From assembly GCA_030831045.1 (NCBI GenBank), contig JAURMB010000059.1:1-13283 (forward strand): DNA of 13,283 nucleotides, given 5' to 3'. Under the pieces are notes generated by a model, which was not told the DNA's origin, searched no databases, and saw only the letters and a list, made by a program, of their open reading frames with translations. Shown here piece by piece: positions 6,879-13,224 of this stretch. Position 1 is the stretch's first letter; each line of letters begins with the position of its first letter. A program made the position numbers and the translations under genes. The stretch comes from Schleiferiaceae bacterium. GTDB lineage: Bacteria; Bacteroidota; Bacteroidia; Flavobacteriales; Schleiferiaceae.

Positions 6879-7539
6879 CAAGACCTTTCAAGGTACCCCC
6901 ATCGCAAACGGCCTCAAGCCCGCCAACGGCCGGCATTTGGCTACGCCCACGGTTGAAGAGCAGCTTCTGCAGCCCGACGCTGAAAAAATTGAACGAATCG
7001 CTCAGAAGTTCGGCGAAATCATGGATATTTTGGGTTTGGACCGCAGCGACGACTCGCTCAAGGACACCCCGCGCCGCGTCGCCAAAATGTACGTGCTCGA
7101 GCAGTTTGCGGGCCTCAATCCGTTGAATAAACCTGAGGTTACGCTGTTTGAAAACCGCTACCGCTACGACGAAATGATTTTGGAGCGCAACATCACGTTG
7201 CATTCTACCTGCGAACACCACTTTGTGCCCATTTTGGGCGTGTGCCACGTCGCCTATTTTTCGTCGGGCGAAGTTGTCGGCCTGTCCAAGCTGAACCGCA
7301 TCGTGCGGTATTTCGCCAAGCGCCCCCAGGTTCAAGAACGCTTAACGGAGCAGATCGCGGCCGAGCTTAAAAAAGTTCTTCGAACCGAAGACGTGGCGGT
7401 GTACCTCGACGCCGAACACTTGTGCGTGAAAATGCGCGGAGTGGAGGATAGCCATAGTTCCACCGCGACCAGCCACTTTGGCGGACGGTTCCGCGAACCC
7501 TCCGTTCGCGCCGAATTCCTGCAGGCGATCCGCGCGTAG
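6868..7539 (+). CDS. folE: GTP cyclohydrolase I
   Basis: FolE opens GTP to 7,8-dihydroneopterin triphosphate, the entry step to folate and biopterin-type pterins, and is the direct supplier of the PTPS-type enzyme encoded just upstream. From ATG 6868 the protein has 223 residues, close to the family norm. Zinc ligands C115 and H118 lie in STCEHHFVPI and C186 in EHLCVKMRGVEDS. The catalytic core begins near 45 (IAQKFGEIMDILGLD, then DTPRRVAKMY) and ends in a normal C-terminus. An in-frame ATG at 6838 would add 10 residues and overlap the upstream gene by 41 bases, so I prefer 6868. The stop is one base before the photolyase ATG. It may be a light-induced paralogue of a housekeeping folE; that cannot be checked here. 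Confidence 0.94.
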   Translation: MAHNKTFQGTPIANGLKPANGRHLATPTVEEQLLQPDAEKIERIAQKFGEIMDILGLDRSDDSLKDTPRRVAKMYVLEQFAGLNPLNKPEVTLFENRYRYDEMILERNITLHSTCEHHFVPILGVCHVAYFSSGEVVGLSKLNRIVRYFAKRPQVQERLTEQIAAELKKVLRTEDVAVYLDAEHLCVKMRGVEDSHSSTATSHFGGRFREPSVRAEFLQAIRA

Positions 7540-7540
7540 C

Positions 7541-8848
7541 ATGGTCCTATTTTGGTTTCGCCGCGACCTTCGCCTCGAAGACAATGCGGGCTTGGCCAAA
7601 GCGCTTGAGCTGGGCTTGCCCGTTCAGCCCGTTTTCGTTTTTGATCGGAACATTCTCGACCGCCTCGAAGACCGTGCGGATGCCCGGGTCAGCTTCATTC
7701 ACCGCCGATTGACCGAACTCGACCAAACGTTTCGCCAGTCGGGTGGGGGAATGTGGACCTACTACGGAACCCCCGAAGAGGCCCATGCGCACTGGCTTCG
7801 CGAGCATCCCGAGATTCAGGGGGTGGTGGCCAACCGCGACTACGAACCTTATGCCCGCGAGCGCGACCAGCGCATCGAAGCACTGTACCGAGCGGGCGGG
7901 CGCTGGTTTAAAGGCACCAAAGACCACGTGATCTTCGAGAAAAACGAGGTAGTGAAGGGCGACGGCACACCGTATTCAGTGTTCACTCCCTACAGCCGTC
8001 GCTGGCGCGAACGCTTAGAACAGGAGGGCATTCCGCACTTTGATTCGGAGCGCCTTGGTGCTGGCGGAATTCACCCGTCGGAGTCCAAGGGGGTATCCTT
8101 GGCCGAGATGAATTTTAGGGAGTCCCCGATTGAGGTTCCGCCCTGCACCTGGAGTGCAGATCAGATCAGGCACTATGCGCAAAACCGCAACACGCCCTCG
8201 TTGGAGCAGGGCACCACTCGCTTGGGGCTGCATTTGCGCTTCGGAACGCTCAGCGTACGGATGCTTCTCAAGGCTACCCAGACCTTGAGCGACACCTTTG
8301 TCAACGAACTGATTTGGCGAGACTTTTACCAAATGGTGCTTTTTCACGCGCCCGAGAGTCCGCAAAAGGCCATCAAGCCTGCCTACGACCTCATTCAGTG
8401 GGAGCACAACGACGAGCACTTTGAGCGCTGGTGCCAAGGCCGTACAGGGTACCCGCTGGTGGACGCCGGTATGCGCCAGCTCAACGCCACGGGATACATG
8501 CACAACCGCGTTCGCATGGTCGTAGCCAGTTTTTTCACGAAGCACTTGCTTCTCGATTGGCGCTTGGGTGAGGCCTACTTCGCCCAAAAACTTCTCGACT
8601 ACGATCAGGCGAGTAACGTGGGTGGGTGGCAGTGGGCCAGCGGATCGGGGAACGACGCGGCCCCGTACTTCCGCATTTTTAACCCGGCGAGCCAGCAAAC
8701 GACCTACGACCCGAAATTCACGTACGTCAAACGATGGGTCCCCGAATTCGGAACGCCTGAATATCCACAACCCATTGTGGACCACGTTTTCGCGCGCCAG
8801 CGTTGCTTGGATCGCTACAAGTCAGCCCTGAGCCAGGCTCAATCCTGA
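7541..8848 (+). CDS. phr: DNA photolyase / cryptochrome family flavoprotein (class I CPD-photolyase-like)
   Basis: A 435-residue light-dependent repair enzyme or photoreceptor that splits UV-induced pyrimidine dimers using FADH-. The N-terminal antenna domain starts with VLFWFRRDLRLEDN (2-15). The FAD domain contains IWRDFY (W259), RTGYPLVDAGMRQL, MHNRVRM with N322, and GGWQWASGSGNDAAPYFRIFNP. The electron-transfer Trp triad of E. coli photolyase (306/359/382) is matched by W287, W340 and W363 with identical spacing. N359, four residues before W363, matches the flavin-N5 asparagine of photolyases, not the Asp or Cys of plant or insect cryptochromes. These features favour a repair enzyme. ATG 7541 directly precedes the conserved FWFRRDLR, so a longer TTG-initiated frame is rejected. 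It is the last gene of the operon and overlaps the convergent next gene by 10 bases. Confidence 0.93.
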   Translation: MVLFWFRRDLRLEDNAGLAKALELGLPVQPVFVFDRNILDRLEDRADARVSFIHRRLTELDQTFRQSGGGMWTYYGTPEEAHAHWLREHPEIQGVVANRDYEPYARERDQRIEALYRAGGRWFKGTKDHVIFEKNEVVKGDGTPYSVFTPYSRRWRERLEQEGIPHFDSERLGAGGIHPSESKGVSLAEMNFRESPIEVPPCTWSADQIRHYAQNRNTPSLEQGTTRLGLHLRFGTLSVRMLLKATQTLSDTFVNELIWRDFYQMVLFHAPESPQKAIKPAYDLIQWEHNDEHFERWCQGRTGYPLVDAGMRQLNATGYMHNRVRMVVASFFTKHLLLDWRLGEAYFAQKLLDYDQASNVGGWQWASGSGNDAAPYFRIFNPASQQTTYDPKFTYVKRWVPEFGTPEYPQPIVDHVFARQRCLDRYKSALSQAQS

Positions 8849-10260
8849 AGCGACTTGGCTGATTTGGGGTACCCAAACAAGCCCTTCTCTTTGATGATGG
8901 TATCGACGTAGGTGGGTAGGCAGCTTTCCCATCCCTCTTCGCCGTTGCGAATCTTGCGGAGCACTTCGCGGCTCCAAATGCTCAAAATTTCGGGATCAAA
9001 ATCGTTGATGTCGCGCACCCGACGTGCCTGCTTCAGGTAGTCGTAAATGTTTCGGAACAAATCGTTTACCACAATGTCGTCGGTGGTGGTTATGCTCGAT
9101 TCACCGCGGAACGGGTAGGCATAAATGATCAACTTCTTGGAGAAAAGGCGTCCCATGGCCTCCAGGATTCCGCCGGTGAGGTGGTCGTAGTACTTGTCTT
9201 CAAAAATTTCTTGGAGCGACGGAATTCCCATGATCAGGCCCATGCGCTTTTTGGTAAAGCTGGCGAAGTAGTCGACCAAGCGGTAGTATTCTTGGTAGTT
9301 CGAAATCAACACCGTTTGGCCGATGCTGCACAGAATGTCGGCGCGGTCCAAGAAATCTTGCTCGTCGAGGTTGCCGTCGGCCAATAAATTGTTGAGCGTG
9401 ATTTCGAACAAGACCACCGTCTCGTCTTTTTCAACGCTCTGCGACTTGATGAACTGCTTGTAGCCTTTCTTGATCATGTCCATATTGACCTTCGTCACCG
9501 GCCTAAAGCTGCCGCGCATCGCCAAGATGTTCTTTTTGTACAGGAGTTCGGCGGGGAGCAAATTCTTGCCCTCGGGCCCAAAAATTACCGCATCGGTGAA
9601 GCCGTTTTTAATCAGCTGAAGCGACATTAAGCGGTTGTCCACGTGTACGAAGTCGGGCCCTGAAAAGTTGATCAAATCGATCTCGATGGCTGACTTATCG
9701 ATGCCGTCGTACAAGCTCATCAAGAACCTCTTGGGCTCATCAAAAAGGTTGTAGGCCGCATAAATCAAGTTGACCCCCATAGCTCCAACCGTTTCTTGCT
9801 GGTACTTGGCGTTGTCTTCGTGCAGCCGAACGTGCACAATGACCTCGTTTGCGTCGCCGTCGGGTCGGGTTTGGTACCGAATGCCCAACCAACCGTGCCC
9901 TTTAAACGTCTTGGCGAAGTTGATTGTGGCCACCGTATTAGCGAACGCAAAAAAGCACTTGTCGGGCGATTTTTGGCGGTCAATTCGCTCGTGAAGCAAG
10001 CGGTACTCGTGGTTGAGCATCTTGCGCAAGCGGGTTTCGGTGACGTAGCGCCCGTCGGCCTCCTGGCCATAAATGGCATCAGAAAACTCTTTGTCGTAGG
10101 CGCTCATCGCCTTGGCGATGGTACCTGAGGCACCCCCGGCTCTGAAAAAGTGGCGAACCGTTTCTTGACCGGCGCCAATCTCGGCAAACGAACCGTAAAC
10201 ATTGGGATTTAAGTTGGTGCGGAGCGCCTTCTGCGCAGCACTTAATACCATGTCAGCCAT
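8839..10260 (-). CDS. Conserved Bacteroidota protein of unknown function
   Basis: A 473-residue soluble protein without signal peptide or membrane segment. I recognise it as a conserved family in this phylum, with characteristic N-terminal stretches VYGSFAEIGAGQETVRHFFRAGG and FFAFANTVATINFAKTFKGHGW. From memory, databases label it variously as a nicotinate-nucleotide adenylyltransferase or a TonB-dependent receptor. I see neither a nucleotidyltransferase HxGH motif nor a barrel or plug, so I do not accept either name. Conserved-looking Asp/Glu/Lys positions scatter through the central part (GPEGKNLLPAELLYKKNILAMRG; LFEITLNNLLADGNLDEQDFLDRADIL), which resembles an enzyme rather than a structural protein. 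ATG 10260 gives the family-typical start, and a TACCTTTG promoter box ends 4 bases before it, suggesting a leaderless transcript. Divergent from the MBL-fold gene and convergent with phr. Confidence 0.85.
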   Translation of the reverse strand: MADMVLSAAQKALRTNLNPNVYGSFAEIGAGQETVRHFFRAGGASGTIAKAMSAYDKEFSDAIYGQEADGRYVTETRLRKMLNHEYRLLHERIDRQKSPDKCFFAFANTVATINFAKTFKGHGWLGIRYQTRPDGDANEVIVHVRLHEDNAKYQQETVGAMGVNLIYAAYNLFDEPKRFLMSLYDGIDKSAIEIDLINFSGPDFVHVDNRLMSLQLIKNGFTDAVIFGPEGKNLLPAELLYKKNILAMRGSFRPVTKVNMDMIKKGYKQFIKSQSVEKDETVVLFEITLNNLLADGNLDEQDFLDRADILCSIGQTVLISNYQEYYRLVDYFASFTKKRMGLIMGIPSLQEIFEDKYYDHLTGGILEAMGRLFSKKLIIYAYPFRGESSITTTDDIVVNDLFRNIYDYLKQARRVRDINDFDPEILSIWSREVLRKIRNGEEGWESCLPTYVDTIIKEKGLFGYPKSAKSLQD

Positions 10261-10264
10261 GACT

Positions 10265-10272
10265 CAAAGGTA
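10265..10272 (-). promoter_or_regulatory. -7 box for the 8839-10260 gene, leaderless arrangement
   Basis: TACCTTTG on the minus strand ends 4 bases before the ATG at 10260, so transcription probably begins at or within a few bases of the start codon. The nearest TTG upstream is only 14 bp away, short for a -33 element. It lies 3 bp from an oppositely oriented box. Confidence 0.55.
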
Positions 10273-10275
10273 GCG

Positions 10276-10283
10276 TACATTTG
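10276..10283 (+). promoter_or_regulatory. -7 box for the MBL-fold hydrolase gene, leaderless arrangement
   Basis: TACATTTG matches TAnnTTTG and ends 5 bases before the ATG at 10289, again implying a nearly leaderless mRNA. The box is back-to-back with that of the divergent gene, so the two promoters share the same 28-bp gap and may exclude each other. Confidence 0.55.
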
Positions 10284-10288
10284 GCCCA

Positions 10289-11071
10289 ATGCCCTCGATT
10301 TCCTTGGATTTTTTTGGCACCGGAACCAGTCAGGGAGTGCCCGTCATTGGCTGCGGCTGCCCGGTGTGCACCTCGGCGGATCCTCGCGATCACCGCCTTC
10401 GCGCTTCGGTGCGCATCGCCACCGAAACGACCGAAGTTTTGATTGATTGCGGACCGGACTTCAGGCAGCAAATGCTCCGCGCCCGCAGCGGGCGGCTCGA
10501 TGCCGTGGTACTTACGCACGAGCATATGGACCACGTATCGGGACTCGATGACCTCCGCCCGCTAATGTTTGCCCAAAATAGGCCCATGCCGGTTTGGATG
10601 ACCGAGCGGGTCGAAGCACGGCTCCGTCAGCAGTTTGCTTATGCATTTGCCGCGGAACGCTATCCGGGGGCGCCTGAATTTGACGTTTGCCGAATTCAGC
10701 ATCCGCAACCGTTTCGCATTGGCGACCAGACCTGGATTCCCATCCTCGGAATTCACGGCACGTGGCCGGTTTTGGGTTACCGCATTGGCCCTGTGGTCTA
10801 CCTCACTGACCTCTCAGGAATGACCGATTCGGAACGGCACAAAATCGAAGGTGCGCAGATTTTGGTGGTTAACGCACTGCGCAAGGTTCCGCACGTGGCG
10901 CACTTTACCTTAGATCAGGCCATTGATTTTGCCCGCCTCACGGGGGTGCCCAACGTGTACTTTACCCACATTTCGCACCACCTCGGCATTCATTCTGACG
11001 AAGACGCCGCGCTGCCCGACGGCATGCACTTGGCCTACGACGGACTTCAATTGCGTCTAGAACGTGCCTAA
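10289..11071 (+). CDS. Metallo-beta-lactamase-fold hydrolase, PhnP-like
   Basis: A 260-residue metal-dependent hydrolase of the PhnP-like group, whose E. coli member is a phosphoribosyl 1,2-cyclic phosphate phosphodiesterase. N-terminal FFGTGTSQGVPVIGCGCPVC carries the C22/C24/C27 cluster typical of that group's extra zinc site. The two-metal motif is T76-H77-E-H79-M-D81-H82. Further candidate ligands are H164 in the GIHGTWP region, the Asp in VVYLTDLSG, and the His residues of the C-terminal THISHHLGIH. ATG 10289 gives the family-typical N-terminus. It is a single gene between two minus-strand genes, overlapping the next by 4 bases at the stops. No phn genes are nearby, so the exact substrate is uncertain and a general phosphodiesterase role is possible. 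Confidence 0.85.
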   Translation: MPSISLDFFGTGTSQGVPVIGCGCPVCTSADPRDHRLRASVRIATETTEVLIDCGPDFRQQMLRARSGRLDAVVLTHEHMDHVSGLDDLRPLMFAQNRPMPVWMTERVEARLRQQFAYAFAAERYPGAPEFDVCRIQHPQPFRIGDQTWIPILGIHGTWPVLGYRIGPVVYLTDLSGMTDSERHKIEGAQILVVNALRKVPHVAHFTLDQAIDFARLTGVPNVYFTHISHHLGIHSDEDAALPDGMHLAYDGLQLRLERA

Positions 11072-12330
11072 GGCCTAGCGGTAGCGGGGACTGCCAAGGT
11101 GTCGAGAACAATGCCCACGGCGGTTCCACGCACGGGCCATTTCGGTCGATTGACACCGATGCTTGCACTGGGCGCAGGAAGTTCGTCGAGCGAAAAGATC
11201 GTGAAATCGGCAGGGCTGCCAACGTTTACGGTCACTGGGCCGAGTCCAAAAAGCGCGCGCGGCCGGTGCGCCGCCGCCTCAACCCATAGGGCAAGGTCCT
11301 CAGGAGCTCCCGAACGGGCGTTGTACCACCCGAAGCAGGCGTCCAGCGTCGATGCCCCAAAGTGGGCGCTGCCCCACTCGCAGGATTTGAGCTCGTGGTC
11401 CATAGGATGGTGGTCGCTTACGACGACGTCAATGCTGCCGTCGCGAAGCCCATTCCACAAAGCGGCCTGATCGTCGGCGCTGCGAAGTGGAGGCAAAAGC
11501 TTGTATGCGGTGTCGTACCCTTCGACGTCACCGTCTGTGCCCACAAGATTGGCAATGCACACATCGGCGGTTACGTCGAGTCCCCGCGCTTTGGCTTCGC
11601 GAATTAAGCGGACGCTTTCGGCGCAGGAGATGCCCATAAGGTGCAGTCCGCCCCCAGCATACTCGGCCAGGGCGAGGTCGCGCTGCACCCGAAGCACCTC
11701 CGCTACCGAGGGAATGGGAGCCATTCCGGAACGCAGTGCCGAGGCGCCTTCGTGGGCTACGCCGGTGGGGCAGAGCGACCGCTCCATCGGCAAGCTCCAG
11801 ACGCGGGCATCCAAACCTTGAGCGTATTCCAGAGCCAACTGCAGCGTGTGCGGGCGGTCGATGGCGTGGTTGTCGTCAGAAAAGGCAAGGGCCCCGGCTT
11901 CGCGCATGTCGGCCAGCTCAGCAAGCCGCTCGCCCTGAAGGCCTTGCGTGAGCGCTCCTACCGGAATCCAGACTACGGTTTCGGGTTCGGGAATCGCTTC
12001 GATGCTCGGGCGGTTGTCGCGCGGCGGATGCGTCGACGGCATCAACGCGACGTGCGTGTACCCCCCTTGCAGGGCTGCTGCGGCGAGGGTTTCGTAGGTT
12101 TCGCGCTCTTCGTGTCCGGGAGACCCGCAGCGCGCCCGGCTGTCGATCCAGCCCGGGCTAACTAGGTGTCCGCGCGCCCACTCAAGCTTTGGCGCATCGC
12201 TAAGGGTGTTGGGTTCGGCCACGGCCCGCACTTGGCCGTCAGAAATCAAGAGGTCTACAGCTTGAGCGTGAAACGGAGACCGAGGATCTACAACGTGTAC
12301 GCTCGGTAAAATGAACGCGGGGTACTTCAT
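11068..12330 (-). CDS. Dihydroorotase-like amidohydrolase paralogue lacking metal-binding histidines
   Basis: A 420-residue amidohydrolase-fold protein clearly homologous to class I dihydroorotase (pyrimidine synthesis): SPGWIDSRARCGSPGHEERET, MPSTHPPRD, the segment REAGALAFSDDN and a VVSDHHPMDHELK segment. The HxH metal pair of active enzymes, expected after Asp63 (DxHxH), reads D63-S-R65-A-R67. The later histidines also appear changed (SLPMERSL where HxED is usual; LMGISCAES where HxSxxES is usual). It is therefore probably not an active zinc dihydroorotase. Similar inactive paralogues occur in other bacteria (for example PyrC' partnering aspartate transcarbamoylase) and, as I recall, widely in Bacteroidota. 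ATG 12330 is preferred over the TTG at 12342, which falls at the last bases of the -7 box TACCTTTG. Confidence 0.82.
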   Translation of the reverse strand: MKYPAFILPSVHVVDPRSPFHAQAVDLLISDGQVRAVAEPNTLSDAPKLEWARGHLVSPGWIDSRARCGSPGHEERETYETLAAAALQGGYTHVALMPSTHPPRDNRPSIEAIPEPETVVWIPVGALTQGLQGERLAELADMREAGALAFSDDNHAIDRPHTLQLALEYAQGLDARVWSLPMERSLCPTGVAHEGASALRSGMAPIPSVAEVLRVQRDLALAEYAGGGLHLMGISCAESVRLIREAKARGLDVTADVCIANLVGTDGDVEGYDTAYKLLPPLRSADDQAALWNGLRDGSIDVVVSDHHPMDHELKSCEWGSAHFGASTLDACFGWYNARSGAPEDLALWVEAAAHRPRALFGLGPVTVNVGSPADFTIFSLDELPAPSASIGVNRPKWPVRGTAVGIVLDTLAVPATARP

Positions 12331-12339
12331 AACCGACAC

Positions 12340-12347
12340 CAAAGGTA
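12340..12347 (-). promoter_or_regulatory. -7 box for the dihydroorotase-like gene
   Basis: TACCTTTG on the minus strand ends 9 bases before ATG 12330, so the transcript has a leader of a few bases at most. A TTG lies 15 bp further upstream (plus positions 12363-12365), slightly closer than the usual -33 spacing. This box rules out the in-frame TTG at 12342 as a start. Confidence 0.55.
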
Positions 12348-12369
12348 GTTTTTTTTGTCCGCCAATGAG

Positions 12370-12377
12370 TACTTTTG
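12370..12377 (+). promoter_or_regulatory. -7 box for the tRNA-Pro gene
   Basis: TACTTTTG matches TAnnTTTG and ends 12 bases before the mature tRNA 5' end, leaving a short 5' leader for RNase P. A T-rich run (12349-12356) lies upstream, but no TTG sits at standard spacing. Confidence 0.5.
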
Positions 12378-12389
12378 CCCCCGCAATCG

Positions 12390-12462
12390 CGGGATGTGGC
12401 GCAGTTGGTAGCGCACTACGTTCGGGACGTAGGGGTCGCTGGTTCGAGTCCAGTCATCCCGA
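12390..12462 (+). tRNA. tRNA-Pro, anticodon CGG
   Basis: A complete 73-base cloverleaf. The acceptor stem is CGGGATG/CATCCCG with discriminator A at 12462. The D arm is GCGC-AGTTGGTA-GCGC. The anticodon stem CTACG/CGTAG closes the loop TTCGGGA, with anticodon CGG at 12423-12425 and G37 as usual for tRNA-Pro. The T arm has the loop TTCGAGT. CCA is not encoded, so it must be added after transcription. It reads CCG codons and is followed at once by a terminator, so it is a single-gene unit. Confidence 0.96.
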
Positions 12463-12472
12463 CCGCGAAAAC

Positions 12473-12497
12473 GCCTCGGCATCGCCGGGGCTTTTTT
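12473..12497 (+). terminator. Intrinsic terminator after tRNA-Pro
   Basis: The stem GCCTCGGC/GCCGGGGC (8 pairs, one of them T-G) closes a 3-base loop and is followed by six T residues (12492-12497). It lies 10 bases after the tRNA 3' end. Confidence 0.85.
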
Positions 12498-12517
12498 ATT
12501 TATTCCGCAATGGTCCG

Positions 12518-12525
12518 TAGGTTTG
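12518..12525 (+). promoter_or_regulatory. -7 box for the PDZ-protein gene, inside a dyad
   Basis: TAGGTTTG matches TAnnTTTG and ends 30 bases before ATG 12556. It lies between the arms of a perfect 6-bp inverted repeat, TGGTCC (12511-12516) and GGACCA (12525-12530), which could be an operator or a chance hairpin. No clear TTG lies upstream at 17-23 bp. Confidence 0.5.
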
Positions 12526-12555
12526 GACCAGAAATTACGGTTAACGATTTGCCAC

Positions 12556-13155
12556 ATGAAAACATTTATTGCTGCACTTTTGCTCGCAACCGCCGCGACG
12601 GCACTCGCTCAAGAAGCTCCCAAGGTCCGCGTCGAAAAGCGCGTAGTGGTCATCAAAGACGGTAACCTGATCGCATCGCCTTCAGATAGCGTGCTCAAAG
12701 GATTTCGAATTCAAATCGATTCGGCGCTTAGCGGTACTGACCTCGATCTTAAGTCATTAAGTGGATCGGGTGCGGATCAGCTCATGGTCCTTCGTGCTCC
12801 ATTTGGTTCGGGTGCAATGTTGGGCGTACGCATTGCAGCAACCGAAGGCGTGCGCGGCGTAACGGTGCAGTCGGTGGAGCCAATCAGCACCGCCGCGGCC
12901 CTCGGTTTGCAGGTGGGCGATGTCATTGCTGCGGTAAACGGAACCCCGATCGAGCAGCCAAGCGATCTCGTTGAACTGATTCGAAGTTTGGAAGTAGGTT
13001 CAGCGGTCGATGTTCGGTTTCGTCGCGATGGCGCCAAAAATCGCGCGCGGGGCTACCTAATTCCCGCGGGCGGACCCTCAATGCTTCCTTCGTGGGTAGA
13101 GGGTGAGCCGATTCGCATTGAACTCAAGGAGGAGCGCGAAGAACGCGAGTTCTAG
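12556..13155 (+). CDS. Secreted PDZ-domain protein
   Basis: A 199-residue exported protein. Residues 1-18 are a signal peptide (MKTFIAALLLATAATALA) with a likely AxA cleavage before Q19. A variable region of about 70 residues follows. Residues about 88-175 form one PDZ domain, LGVRIAATEGVRGVTVQSVEPISTAAALG and LQVGDVIAAVNGTPI, as in the peptide-binding domain of DegP/HtrA proteases. No protease domain, catalytic Ser-His-Asp set or membrane anchor is present, so it is a PDZ-only adaptor rather than a protease. The charged C-terminus (KEEREEREF) ends in a free Phe. An in-frame TTG at 12523 lies within the promoter box, and ATG 12556 directly precedes the signal peptide. It is single-gene between two terminators. 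Its partner is unknown. Confidence 0.85.
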   Translation: MKTFIAALLLATAATALAQEAPKVRVEKRVVVIKDGNLIASPSDSVLKGFRIQIDSALSGTDLDLKSLSGSGADQLMVLRAPFGSGAMLGVRIAATEGVRGVTVQSVEPISTAAALGLQVGDVIAAVNGTPIEQPSDLVELIRSLEVGSAVDVRFRRDGAKNRARGYLIPAGGPSMLPSWVEGEPIRIELKEEREEREF

Positions 13156-13161
13156 GTTCAC

Positions 13162-13184
13162 AAACCGGGCAACCGGTTTTTTTT
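13162..13184 (+). terminator. Intrinsic terminator after the PDZ-protein gene
   Basis: The perfect 7-bp stem AAACCGG/CCGGTTT with GNRA-type loop GCAA runs into a T tract (13177-13184), six bases after the stop codon. Confidence 0.88.
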
Positions 13185-13189
13185 AATGC

Positions 13190-13220
13190 TTGCGCATACG
13201 CGTGTTTAAACATACATTTG
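13190..13220 (+). promoter_or_regulatory. Promoter of the pirin-family gene
   Basis: TTG (13190-13192), a 20-bp spacer, then TACATTTG (13213-13220), the best full match to the Bacteroidota promoter consensus in this window. The -7 box ends 4 bases before ATG 13225, so the mRNA is probably leaderless. The palindrome TGTTTAAACA (13203-13212) fills the spacer next to the -7 box. Confidence 0.65.
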
Positions 13221-13224
13221 CAGA

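Noticed and set aside
7478..7540. TTG-initiated N-terminal extension of the photolyase
   Set aside because: It lies inside folE in another frame, and the conserved FWFRRDLR begins right after ATG 7541.
7541..8848. Assignment as a signalling cryptochrome rather than a photolyase
   Set aside because: The flavin-N5 Asn (N359), intact Trp triad and short C-terminus match CPD photolyase; no C-terminal signalling extension is visible.
12331..12342. TTG start for the dihydroorotase-like gene
   Set aside because: The TTG begins within the -7 promoter box, so it would not be fully transcribed.
12523..12555. TTG start for the PDZ-domain protein
   Set aside because: It lies in the promoter box and would bury the signal peptide behind 11 extra residues.
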